A DNA stretch of 64,000 nucleotides, taken from the NCBI RefSeq assembly GCF_024054195.1, contig NZ_JAMXLB010000001.1, positions 911,069 to 975,068 of the forward strand, written 5' to 3'. The position numbers and the translations under genes are program-made. Positions 8,170 through 17,013 of this stretch are shown here, piece by piece (within the stretch, counting starts at the first letter, position 1; every line of letters starts with the position of its first letter). This stretch comes from Flavobacterium sp. NRK F7. GTDB lineage: Bacteria; Bacteroidota; Bacteroidia; Flavobacteriales; Flavobacteriaceae. Under the pieces are notes generated by a model. It ran no database searches. It was given only the letters and a program-made list of their open reading frames with translations, and had not been told where the DNA came from.

Positions 8170-9336
8170 ATGAGTTATCCAAAAATAATTTTAAAGAAAG
8201 GAAAAGAAAAGTCGATTTTAAGAAGACATCCATGGGTTTTTAGTGGAGCGATATATGGAGTTAGTAGGGAAATCGAAGATGGAGAAATGGTAGATGTAAT
8301 TGATCATAACAATGCACATTTGGGAACGGGGTTTTTTAGTGATAGAGGAAGTATTGTGGTTCGTATCTTAACTTTTAATGACGAAACTTTTGATTCCAGT
8401 TTTTGGAAAAAAAGGATTACCTCTGCTTGGGAATTACGATTGAAATTATTGAATTTAGACCAAACAAATGCTTTTCGAGTGATACATGGTGAAGGAGATG
8501 GAACACCAGGGTTAATTATAGATTACTATAATAAAAATTGGGTAATTCAAGCACATTCTTACGGAATTTACTTGCAAATGGAAGCACTAACTGAAGCGAT
8601 TAAAACAAGTTTACCAAATTTTTGTGAAACGATTTATTGTAAAAGTAGTGGAACACTTCCGAATACTGGGAAAGATTTTTTCTTATTTGGGAATCAATCC
8701 GAATGTATTGCTAAAGAAAATGGAATTCAATTTCATGTCAATTGGGTAGAAGGACAAAAAACGGGTTTTTTCTTGGATCAAAGAGATAATAGGAAGTTAC
8801 TAGGGACATTTTCAAAAGATAAAAAAGTGTTAAATACTTTTTGTTATACAGGAGGTTTTTCGATTTATGCAATGAGTGCTGGTGCTAACTTAGTTACTTC
8901 TGTAGATATTTCACAAAAAGCGGTGGATTTAGCAGAAAAGAATATGCAATTAAATTTTCCAGATGCCAATCATACAGCCGTTGCTTCTGATGTTTTTGAA
9001 TTTATGAAAGAACATTCCAAGCAATATGATGTCATTGTTTTAGATCCTCCTGCATTCGCTAAAAATATAAAAAGTAAGCATACTGCCACGCAGGCCTATA
9101 AAAGATTAAATATAGCGGGAATAAAAGCATTGGCTCCAAATGGGGTATTGTTTACATTCTCTTGTTCTCAGGTTATTGATGATATACTATTTTATAATAC
9201 TGTTGCTGCTGCTGCTATAGAAACAGGGAGAGATATTAGGGTTTTACATAAATTAAACCAAGGACCCGATCACCCTACAAACATTTATCATCCAGAAGGA
9301 CATTATCTTAAAGGATTAGTGCTTTTTGTTGAATAG
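8170..9336 (+). CDS. Class I SAM-dependent rRNA (cytosine-C5) methyltransferase, RlmI/RlmL-like
   Basis: It probably methylates a cytosine in 23S rRNA, by analogy with E. coli RlmI. From the ATG at 8170 the protein has 388 residues: an N-terminal PUA domain (KGKEKSILRRHPWVFSGAI), a central EEHEE-type region, then a Rossmann methyltransferase with LNTFCYTGGFSIYAMSAGA as the SAM-binding loop and DVIVLDPPAF as the catalytic DPP motif. The longest frame opens at a GTG (8152), but that lies in the hairpin arm and adds MANFYN before a normal family start, so I prefer 8170. The exact target base is inferred only. Confidence 0.88.
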   Translation: MSYPKIILKKGKEKSILRRHPWVFSGAIYGVSREIEDGEMVDVIDHNNAHLGTGFFSDRGSIVVRILTFNDETFDSSFWKKRITSAWELRLKLLNLDQTNAFRVIHGEGDGTPGLIIDYYNKNWVIQAHSYGIYLQMEALTEAIKTSLPNFCETIYCKSSGTLPNTGKDFFLFGNQSECIAKENGIQFHVNWVEGQKTGFFLDQRDNRKLLGTFSKDKKVLNTFCYTGGFSIYAMSAGANLVTSVDISQKAVDLAEKNMQLNFPDANHTAVASDVFEFMKEHSKQYDVIVLDPPAFAKNIKSKHTATQAYKRLNIAGIKALAPNGVLFTFSCSQVIDDILFYNTVAAAAIETGRDIRVLHKLNQGPDHPTNIYHPEGHYLKGLVLFVE

Positions 9337-9415
9337 TTTTTATTTTTTTAATAAATTTTAATATAAAAAAAACATTATTTATTTCATTTTAACAAAAAAT
9401 ATATTTTTACTGTAA

Positions 9416-9444
9416 TTGTTTGTGTTAAAAAATTATTACCTTTG
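9416..9444 (+). promoter_or_regulatory. Promoter of the M4 protease gene
   Basis: TTG (9416-9418), an 18-base spacer, then TACCTTTG (9437-9444): a full Bacteroidetes -33/-7 pair, 31 bases upstream of the ATG. Confidence 0.75.
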
Positions 9445-9475
9445 TTTTTAACTAATCTTTAACAATCAAACAATT

Positions 9476-12385
9476 ATGAAAAACAAACTACAAAAAGCAG
9501 TAGCATTGTCTTTGCTTGCTTCTTTTTCATTTTTATCCTATGGGCAAGAAGGGGATAAAAAAATCAAAGAGAAAATTTTAGATGAAAATGGGAAACCTAG
9601 TCTAATTGTATTCAAAGAAGGTGCTAACGTTTCTCCGTCAAATTTTCAAAGTATTTTAAAAGAAAATTTGAATCTTAAAAGTGGATTTACTTTTCAAAAA
9701 ATCAAAGAAGAAAACGATAACCTTGGGTTTTCTCATGAGAAGTATCAACTTTTTTATAATAATGTCAAAATAGAGTTTGCCACTTATACAATCAATTCTA
9801 AAGGCGGTAGAGTTGTTTCTATGAACGGTGAAATTTACAATCCAACTAAAATTAACATTAACCCAACTATTAGCCCAAACGTAGCTCTTGAAGCTGCTAA
9901 AAAAGCAACCCATAGTGCTTCTTTTTTATGGGAAAACACAAAAGAAGCCGCTCTTATTGGTTATTCAAAACCTCAAGGAGAATTGGTTTTATTACCAGAA
10001 TTAGAAAGTATAGGTGTCGAAGGAGTTGAGCCGCAATTACAGTTGGCTTATAAATTTGACATTTATGCTACAAACCCTATAAGTAGAGCCGATGTTTATG
10101 TAGACGCTAAAACTGGTAAAGTATTGTTTTATAATGCAACTATAAAGCATGCAACTAATTTTGGACATGGTTCCGCACACCTTTTTGAATCAAATCATGC
10201 TTGTTCAGATCTTAAAAATCCTGAGAAAATTGCTAAAGCCTTTGAGGCATTAGTTTCTGGAACAGCGGCAACAAGATATAGTGGCTCTCAAAGTATTGAA
10301 ACTACCCTAAGTGGAGGAAGTTATATCTTAAAGGATAATACTAGAGGAAATGGAGTGAATACCTACGATTTAAATAAAAGTACCAATTATAATTCAGCTG
10401 TAAATTTTACAGACAATGATAATAACTGGACAACTGCTGAGCATTCGACCAATAAAGATAATGGAGCTTTAGATGCGCATTGGGGCGCTGAAAAAACATA
10501 TGATTATTGGAGTGCAGTACACAATAGAAATAGTTTTAACAATTCGGGAGCAGCTATTAATAGTTATGTACATTACAGTTCTAATTATGACAATGCTTTT
10601 TGGGATGGATCTAGAATGACATACGGAGACGGAAGTGGTACGTATTTCGACATTTTAACGGCATTAGATGTAGCTGCTCATGAGATAGGTCATGCAGTTT
10701 GTACCTATACTGCTAATTTGGCTTACCAAAGAGAATCTGGAGCTTTAAATGAAGCTTTTTCAGATATTTGGGGAGCAGCTGTAGAGTATTATGCGGCTCC
10801 AAATAAAAGTACGTGGTTAATTGGTGAAGATATTGAAAGACGTTCTGGGCATTTAGCGCTTCGTTCTATGAGTGATCCAAATAGTGAAGGGCAACCTGAT
10901 ACTTATGGCGGAACCTATTGGACCAATCCTAATTGTGGAACACCTACACAGTCTAATGACTATTGTGGTGTGCATAGAAATAGTGGTGTTTTAAATCACT
11001 GGTTTTATATTCTAACGGTTGGTAAGTCAGGCACAAATGATATTGGAAATACGTATAATGTAACAGGAATAGGTATTGATAAAGCTGCAAAAATTGCGTA
11101 TCGTTTAGAAAGCGTTTATCTTTCTGCTAATTCTACATTTGCAAATGCAAGAACTTATGGGATACAAGCGGCTACCGATTTATATGGAGCTGGTTCTGCT
11201 GAAGTAATAGCAACAACTAATGCATTCTATGCAGTAGGTGTTGGTGCTGCATACTCTGGTGGCGGAGGTGGTGGAGGAACCACTTGTTCCACTACTATTA
11301 CTTCATTCCCTTATGCTGAAGGGTTTGAAAATACTTTGGGAGCTTGGACACAAGGTTCTGGAGATGATTTCGATTGGATTGTAGACGCTAATGGAACTCC
11401 TTCTAGTGGTACAGGACCTTCTAGTGCTGCTCAAGGCTCTTATTATGTATACGTAGAAGCTTCTAGTCCTAATTATTCTAATAAAAAGACAATATTGAAT
11501 TCACCATGTTATAATTTAAGTAGCGCTTCAGCAGCAACTTTTACCTTTAAATATCATATGTATGGAGCAGCAGGTATGGGAGGATTAACATTACAAGCAA
11601 GTACAAATGGAACTTCTTGGACGGATCTTTGGACAAAATCTGGAAACCAAGGTAATTCTTGGTTATCGGCTTCTGTTAACTTGGCTACTTACACAGGTTC
11701 AACAGTTCAATTGCGATTTGTTGGAACAACTGGAAGTACTTGGCAAGGAGATATTGCTGTAGATGATGTGGCTTTATCAACAGGAACCGTAAATCCACCA
11801 ACATGTACCAATGTGAATATCAATTTTGTATTTGATAATTATCCAGAAGAAACAAGCTGGCAGATTTTAAATTCTAGTGGACAAGTGGTTGAATCTGGTG
11901 GAACGTACGGTAGTCAAGCTGATGGCTCTTCATTAACAATTACAAAATGTTTAGCTGCTGGATGTTATACTTTTAAAATTAACGACAGCTATGGTGATGG
12001 AATTTGCTGTGCGTATGGAAACGGAAGTTATTCTGTCACTTCTAATGGAACAACTTTAGCTAGTGGTGGTTCATTCGGTTCAAGCGAGTCAACAAACTTC
12101 TGTGTAGGCACAACTGGTTTAGTAACAGAAGTTTCTACCATTACAGAAACGAGTAAAGGTGTAGATTTTGTAATGTATCCAAATCCAGTTAAAGGAAATA
12201 TTTTACATGTAATTTCTAATGAGGGTATGAAAGATTATAAGATATATAATGTTATGGGACAATTAGTATTACAAGGACAAATTAAGAATGACCAAATTAA
12301 CATCAGTTCGTTAAATACAGGAATTTTTGTAGTTGAATTGAATACTTATAAGGAAAAAATCACTAAGAAGTTTATTAAAGAATAA
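9476..12385 (+). CDS. T9SS-secreted M4 (thermolysin-like) metalloprotease
   Basis: A large secreted zinc protease of 969 residues. Signal peptide about 1-23, ending in LSYGQ; FTP/PepSY-type propeptide about 35-220; M4 catalytic domain about 260-590 with the zinc motif HEIGH (His402, Glu403, His406) and the third ligand Glu426 in GALNEAFSD; and the catalytic VHRNSGVLNHWF segment. A run of seven glycines (near 594) links to a MAM/jelly-roll domain (about 604-768), then a second beta domain with YPEETSW and DSYGDGICC, and a type A T9SS sorting domain (about 895-969, YPNP ... KKFIKE). It probably feeds the cell with peptides. It stands alone with its own promoter and terminator. Confidence 0.95.
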   Translation: MKNKLQKAVALSLLASFSFLSYGQEGDKKIKEKILDENGKPSLIVFKEGANVSPSNFQSILKENLNLKSGFTFQKIKEENDNLGFSHEKYQLFYNNVKIEFATYTINSKGGRVVSMNGEIYNPTKININPTISPNVALEAAKKATHSASFLWENTKEAALIGYSKPQGELVLLPELESIGVEGVEPQLQLAYKFDIYATNPISRADVYVDAKTGKVLFYNATIKHATNFGHGSAHLFESNHACSDLKNPEKIAKAFEALVSGTAATRYSGSQSIETTLSGGSYILKDNTRGNGVNTYDLNKSTNYNSAVNFTDNDNNWTTAEHSTNKDNGALDAHWGAEKTYDYWSAVHNRNSFNNSGAAINSYVHYSSNYDNAFWDGSRMTYGDGSGTYFDILTALDVAAHEIGHAVCTYTANLAYQRESGALNEAFSDIWGAAVEYYAAPNKSTWLIGEDIERRSGHLALRSMSDPNSEGQPDTYGGTYWTNPNCGTPTQSNDYCGVHRNSGVLNHWFYILTVGKSGTNDIGNTYNVTGIGIDKAAKIAYRLESVYLSANSTFANARTYGIQAATDLYGAGSAEVIATTNAFYAVGVGAAYSGGGGGGGTTCSTTITSFPYAEGFENTLGAWTQGSGDDFDWIVDANGTPSSGTGPSSAAQGSYYVYVEASSPNYSNKKTILNSPCYNLSSASAATFTFKYHMYGAAGMGGLTLQASTNGTSWTDLWTKSGNQGNSWLSASVNLATYTGSTVQLRFVGTTGSTWQGDIAVDDVALSTGTVNPPTCTNVNINFVFDNYPEETSWQILNSSGQVVESGGTYGSQADGSSLTITKCLAAGCYTFKINDSYGDGICCAYGNGSYSVTSNGTTLASGGSFGSSESTNFCVGTTGLVTEVSTITETSKGVDFVMYPNPVKGNILHVISNEGMKDYKIYNVMGQLVLQGQIKNDQINISSLNTGIFVVELNTYKEKITKKFIKE

Positions 12386-12420
12386 GAATTAATTAAGTTA
12401 AGTTAGTTATATTCAAAAGG

Positions 12421-12452
12421 AGAGGCTACAATTTGTAGCCTCTTTCTTTTTT
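12421..12452. terminator. Terminator between convergent M4 protease and fumarase genes
   Basis: Perfect 10-base arms AGAGGCTACA / TGTAGCCTCT around ATT, followed on the plus strand by a T-rich run. On the minus strand the tail is CTCCTTTT, so it may serve both genes. Confidence 0.85.
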
Positions 12453-12479
12453 TCTATATTATTACTTAATTATAAACAA

Positions 12480-14081
12480 TTATAAATTAGCAAAGAAATC
12501 ATTTCCTTTATCATCAGTGATAATAAAAGCTGGAAAATCCTTAACTGTAATTTTTCGAACAGCTTCCATTCCTAATTCTGGAAAATCTACCACTTCTACT
12601 TTCAAAATGTTTTCTTGCGCTAAAATAGCGGCTGGACCACCAATAGAGCCTAAGTAAAAACCGCCATATTTAGCACAAGCATCGGTTACTTGTTTGGATC
12701 TATTTCCTTTGGCTAACATAATCATGCTGCCTCCTGCAGCTTGAAATTCATCCACATATACATCCATTCTTCCTGCTGTTGTAGGCCCAAAACTACCCGA
12801 TGGCATTCCTTCTGGTGTTTTTGCCGGACCAGCATAATATACTGGATGATTTTTGAAATAGTCTGGCATTGGTTTACCAGCATCTAATAATTCTTTAATT
12901 TTTGCATGCGCAATATCACGTGCAACGATAACCGTTCCATTCAATTTCAAACGGGTTTTAATAGGATACTTGGTTAATTCAGCTAATACTTCCTGCATCG
13001 GTCTGTCTAAATCAATTTCAACAGCAGGTTGTAAGTGAGGGGCAACATCTGGCAAAAATTGTTTTGGATTGGTTTCTAATTGTTCCACGAAAATACCATC
13101 TTTAGTAATCTTACCTTTGATGTTTCGGTCAGCTGAACAAGAAACTCCCAAACCAACTGGACAAGAAGCAGCATGTCTTGGTAAACGAATCACACGTACA
13201 TCATGTGTAAAATATTTACCTCCAAATTGAGCTCCAATAGCACTTTCTTGACAAATTTCTTGTACTCGTTTTTCCCATTCTAAATCTCGAAAAGCTTGAC
13301 CACCCATATTTCCTGAGGTTGGTAAATGATCTAAATAACCTGCAGAGGCTTTTTTTACGGTTGCTAAATTAGCTTCAGCAGAAGTGCCACCAATGACTAA
13401 AGCTAAATGGTACGGAGGGCAGGCCGATGTTCCTAAATCTTTTATTTTGGTACGAATAAATGTTTCTAATGATTTTTCATTTAAAAGCGATTTGGTTTGC
13501 TGATACAAAAACGTCTTGTTAGCGGAACCTCCACCTTTGGCTAAAAACAAAAATTCATACGAATTTCCTTTTTTAGCATAAATATCAATCTGAGCTGGTA
13601 AATTGGAACCTGAATTTTTTTCTTCAAACATACTGATAGGTACAATTTGAGAATAGCGTAGGTTCTTTTTCTCATACGTATTGAAAATACCTTTTGATAG
13701 CCATTGGGCATCATCAGCTCCCGTGTAAACATTTTCTCCTTTTTTTGCCATAACAATAGCGGTTCCTGTGTCTTGACAAGAAGGTAGTTCTCCTTCAACG
13801 GCAACGACAGCATTTTGTAATAAATTATAAGCTACAAAACGATCGTTATCGGTCGCTTCGGGATCATTTAGAATATTCTGAAGACTTTGTAAATGCTTGG
13901 TTCGTAGCATAAAGGAAACATCATTCATGGCTACTTCAGAAAGCAATTCTAAAGCTTTTGGATCAACAGTTAGAATTTCTCTATCTCCTATTTTGTCCAC
14001 TTTTACATAATCGGAACTTATTTTTTTGTATTGGGTGTCATCCTTTTCAATTGGAAAAGGTTCTTGGTATATAAAATCCAT
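12480..14081 (-). CDS. Class I (iron-sulfur) fumarate hydratase
   Basis: It interconverts fumarate and malate in the TCA cycle using an oxygen-sensitive [4Fe-4S] cluster. The 533 residues contain the Cys-bearing segments of the family: [27 protein letters not shown] and [17 protein letters not shown]; and the C-terminal half ([15 protein letters not shown]) matches the beta-type domain, so both domains are fused as in E. coli FumA. The N-terminal frame start [10 protein letters not shown] fits family members. The 209 bases upstream hold only a weak promoter-like TACCTTTA (minus strand) and a small dyad near 14172-14187. Confidence 0.95.
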   Translation of the reverse strand: MDFIYQEPFPIEKDDTQYKKISSDYVKVDKIGDREILTVDPKALELLSEVAMNDVSFMLRTKHLQSLQNILNDPEATDNDRFVAYNLLQNAVVAVEGELPSCQDTGTAIVMAKKGENVYTGADDAQWLSKGIFNTYEKKNLRYSQIVPISMFEEKNSGSNLPAQIDIYAKKGNSYEFLFLAKGGGSANKTFLYQQTKSLLNEKSLETFIRTKIKDLGTSACPPYHLALVIGGTSAEANLATVKKASAGYLDHLPTSGNMGGQAFRDLEWEKRVQEICQESAIGAQFGGKYFTHDVRVIRLPRHAASCPVGLGVSCSADRNIKGKITKDGIFVEQLETNPKQFLPDVAPHLQPAVEIDLDRPMQEVLAELTKYPIKTRLKLNGTVIVARDIAHAKIKELLDAGKPMPDYFKNHPVYYAGPAKTPEGMPSGSFGPTTAGRMDVYVDEFQAAGGSMIMLAKGNRSKQVTDACAKYGGFYLGSIGGPAAILAQENILKVEVVDFPELGMEAVRKITVKDFPAFIITDDKGNDFFANL

Positions 14082-14290
14082 TTTTTTGTGTTTTTTTAGT
14101 GGGGTAAAGGTAAGTATTTCAATATTTTTGATAAAAAATTTCTGTGGTTATTTAGAATGTCTTGTATGAAGTTGAAAATCAATTTTCATATTAACAATTA
14201 TTCTACTAACTACTTTGTTTTTTAGTTTGACATTGGGTTGGATAATTAAGGATCGATCTAAGCGATAAAAGAGATCAATATGCTTAGAGG

Positions 14291-15376
14291 TTAAAAATCT
14301 ATTTTATTATTTAAAAATTGAATATAATTATCTGCAATCTTTTCTACAAAATTATCTTCTTTAGTCTTACTTTTATTTGCTAACATAACAATTATTAATT
14401 TGGAACTTGGATATATTAACAATTTACTTCTAGCTGAAATTGCATTTCCCCCATGACCATAATTAAAATTTCCATAGATGTCTTTGTTTACATTTACACC
14501 CATTCCATAAAATGTTTTACCTCCAAAATTTAATTTTTGAGGTTTAATTAATTCTACTAAAGTTTCTTGTTTAAGTAATCTATTAGCAAATAAAAAAGCA
14601 TTACCAAGTTTAATCAAATCTTCAGAAGTTGAAAGATGACAACCTGCAGAATATGATGTGTTATTATAAACGTATTCTGTAATTTTTACTTTTTTATTTT
14701 CAATTTCTTTATAAAATGTAACTGTATTTTCATCATAATGTCCATCATCTATAAAAGTATTGTTCATTTGTAAAGGTTTAAAAATCAAGTCGTTTTGGAT
14801 GTCAAAAACATTTTTATGATAGATTTTTTCTATTACAAAACCCAAAACACTAAATCCATAATTGCTGTAAACAAAATTTGTTTGCGGTTGATATTGTAAT
14901 GAATCTTTAGTAAAAACTCTGTAAAAATCTTTTTTAGAATATTTGTTATCAAGAGACCACTTTTCTTCGCTAGCATTTCTTCTTAAACCTGCAATATGCC
15001 CTGCTAACTGTTTAATTGTGAAATCAAATGGTTTTTTTGCTAAGCTATCCAAATAAAAATGTGGTGTTTTATTCCAGTCAATAGTTCCTTCTTCATACAT
15101 TTTACCTAAAACGGCACTCGTAATCATTTTTGTAATACTAGCAATTTCAAATTTTGTTTTTGAGGGAAATATTTTTGTTTTTTTTTCTAAATCTGCAAAA
15201 CCAAAACCTTGTGAGAATATAATAGTATCATTATAAGAAATACTAATACTCATTCCAGGAATATCTTCTTTTTTTAAATATTTGGAAGCTAATATTTCAG
15301 TCTTCTTATTAATTTTATCAAAATTAATTTGTGAAAAACTTAGTAAAGGAATAAAAAATAAAAATAAAGGTTTCAT
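14291..15376 (-). CDS. Serine hydrolase, beta-lactamase/DD-peptidase fold (class C type)
   Basis: A 361-residue exported hydrolase of the beta-lactamase superfamily (Pfam Beta-lactamase). The signal peptide is MKPLFLFFIPLLSFSQ. The active-site motifs are S80-I-T-K83 in FEIASITKMI, Y170-S-N172 in FVYSNYGF, and a C-terminal HGGN in place of KTG. These proteins are D-aminopeptidases, esterases or peptidoglycan-acting enzymes more often than true beta-lactamases, so substrate is unknown. It starts only 4 bases after the stop of the upstream SpmA/SpmB-like gene, so the two are co-transcribed and the hydrolase may act on the same substrate family. Confidence 0.85.
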   Translation of the reverse strand: MKPLFLFFIPLLSFSQINFDKINKKTEILASKYLKKEDIPGMSISISYNDTIIFSQGFGFADLEKKTKIFPSKTKFEIASITKMITSAVLGKMYEEGTIDWNKTPHFYLDSLAKKPFDFTIKQLAGHIAGLRRNASEEKWSLDNKYSKKDFYRVFTKDSLQYQPQTNFVYSNYGFSVLGFVIEKIYHKNVFDIQNDLIFKPLQMNNTFIDDGHYDENTVTFYKEIENKKVKITEYVYNNTSYSAGCHLSTSEDLIKLGNAFLFANRLLKQETLVELIKPQKLNFGGKTFYGMGVNVNKDIYGNFNYGHGGNAISARSKLLIYPSSKLIIVMLANKSKTKEDNFVEKIADNYIQFLNNKIDF

Positions 15377-15380
15377 ACTA

Positions 15381-16820
15381 TTAAAAAAACCAACTGGCCA
15401 CTAATACACCTGTAATCACACATATTAAATCTACTAGAAGCATCATGCCTAACGTATAGCGCGTATTTTTAATACTTACTGAGCCAAAATAAACCGCGAT
15501 TACATAAAAAGTAGTTTCTGCACTACATTGAAAAATACAACTTAAACGACCAGCAAAAGAATCTGGGCCAAAAGTACGCATGGCATCAATCATAAAACCT
15601 CTAGATCCTCCAGAACTAAAAGGTCTTAAAATGGCTACAGGAAGTGAATCGGTAATTTCTTTAGCTACTCCTAAATGAGAAAAAATAAAAGAAATACCCT
15701 GACTTATAATTTCAAACAAACCACTGTTGCGCAGTAAAGAAATTGCAACTAACATTCCCATCACATACGGGAAAATCATAACTCCTGTTTTGAGTCCGTT
15801 ATTGGCACCTACAACAAAAGTGTCAAACATGGTGGTTTTATGCTCCGTAAATTTTTTTTCATTTACAAATGAGAAAATTAAGGTAAAACCAATAATAGCG
15901 AGTAACAATACACCCGATAAATTAGCTGTAAAATAATTTTTACCAATTAAGTCTAAAGTGTTGACATAAAATAACAAACCAATGATGGCACCTATAAGTC
16001 CCATCAAAACAGCTAAAAGGGAGACACTTTTAAAGTTGATACGCTGTTTCATGCCTACTAACAAGAATGCCGCAATTGTTCCTACAAAAGAAGTAATAAT
16101 ACACGGTAACATCACATCGGCAGGGTTGGCTGCATTTTCGGCAGCGCGATAACCAATAATCGAAGTAGGGATTAAAGTTAAACCTGCAGCATGCAAACAC
16201 ATGAACATAATTTGGGCATCACTTGCTCGATCTTTATCGTCATTCAATTCTTGTAAGCTTTGCATTGCTTTTAAACCAAATGGAGTGGCAGCAGAATCCA
16301 GCCCTAAAAAATTGGCTGCAAAATTCAAGGTCATATACGATATGGATTCGTGATTTTTAGGAATTGTGGGAAAAACCTTTGCAAACATGGGACTCAGTTT
16401 TTTGGCTAACTTTTCAGAAGCTCCTGAAATGATTAGCAATTCCATAATACCACAAAAAAAGGCTAAATAAGCAATTAAGGGAATAATTAAATCCAACAAA
16501 CTACTTTTTGCCATGGGAAGTAATCCGTCAGCTTGTTGCACACCACTATAAATTTTTACCGATTGTTTGTTGTAGACATATATAGTATCTGTGGTAGTTT
16601 TGGTTGTTTTAACTGTAAAAGTATTCTCTTTAGACCGAAGAATCGAGTCTTGAACGGCTTGAGGAACATCTTTTAAATATTTTTCAGCTATTAAAATGGG
16701 TTCTCCTTGTTTGCCATTTAAAACATAATCGATAGAATAATAATTATTGGTAAACAAACCAATAATTATAAATGCAATTGAAGAAACAAAAATAGCTAAC
16801 CAAAATCTACTTAAAACCAT
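15381..16820 (-). CDS. Fused SpmA/SpmB-like membrane protein (nucleoside-recognition Gate domains)
   Basis: A 479-residue polytopic inner-membrane protein. The first half after a periplasmic loop (residues about 25-85, with KTTKTTTDTIYVY) matches a Gate domain: LGLDSAATPFGLKAMQSLQ is the SpmA-like motif; the second half, SGGSRGFMIDAMRTFGPDSFAGRLSCIFQCSAETTFYVIAVYFG in pieces, matches SpmB. In Bacillus these are two spore-maturation proteins; in non-sporulating Bacteroidetes they are fused and their role is unknown, though the Gate fold suggests transport. Upstream is a near -7 box (TATATTTA, minus strand). It leads an operon with the serine hydrolase. Confidence 0.85.
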   Translation of the reverse strand: MVLSRFWLAIFVSSIAFIIIGLFTNNYYSIDYVLNGKQGEPILIAEKYLKDVPQAVQDSILRSKENTFTVKTTKTTTDTIYVYNKQSVKIYSGVQQADGLLPMAKSSLLDLIIPLIAYLAFFCGIMELLIISGASEKLAKKLSPMFAKVFPTIPKNHESISYMTLNFAANFLGLDSAATPFGLKAMQSLQELNDDKDRASDAQIMFMCLHAAGLTLIPTSIIGYRAAENAANPADVMLPCIITSFVGTIAAFLLVGMKQRINFKSVSLLAVLMGLIGAIIGLLFYVNTLDLIGKNYFTANLSGVLLLAIIGFTLIFSFVNEKKFTEHKTTMFDTFVVGANNGLKTGVMIFPYVMGMLVAISLLRNSGLFEIISQGISFIFSHLGVAKEITDSLPVAILRPFSSGGSRGFMIDAMRTFGPDSFAGRLSCIFQCSAETTFYVIAVYFGSVSIKNTRYTLGMMLLVDLICVITGVLVASWFF

Positions 16821-17013
16821 AAAATTGAATTTTTGTAAATATACAATTTATGAAAGAAAACAATTCAAACATTTTTAAAGTAGCTGGAAATTAAATTATT
16901 TTACTTTTTTTAATGTTTAGAATAAGGACTAGTGTGTTAATATTGAGTAAAATATAATTATTTATAAAAAAAAGTTTAATTTTATGCACTTTTAAAAATT
17001 TAAACTTTTATTC

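Noticed and set aside
11258..11281. Run of glycine codons as a repeat or slippage tract
   Set aside because: It encodes a seven-glycine linker between the M4 catalytic domain and the next domain, which is normal in such proteases.
14172..14187. Dyad TGAAAAT-CA-ATTTTCA upstream of the fumarase gene
   Set aside because: A/T-only short dyads are common in low-GC DNA, and it lies too far from the gene with no promoter overlap to call an operator.
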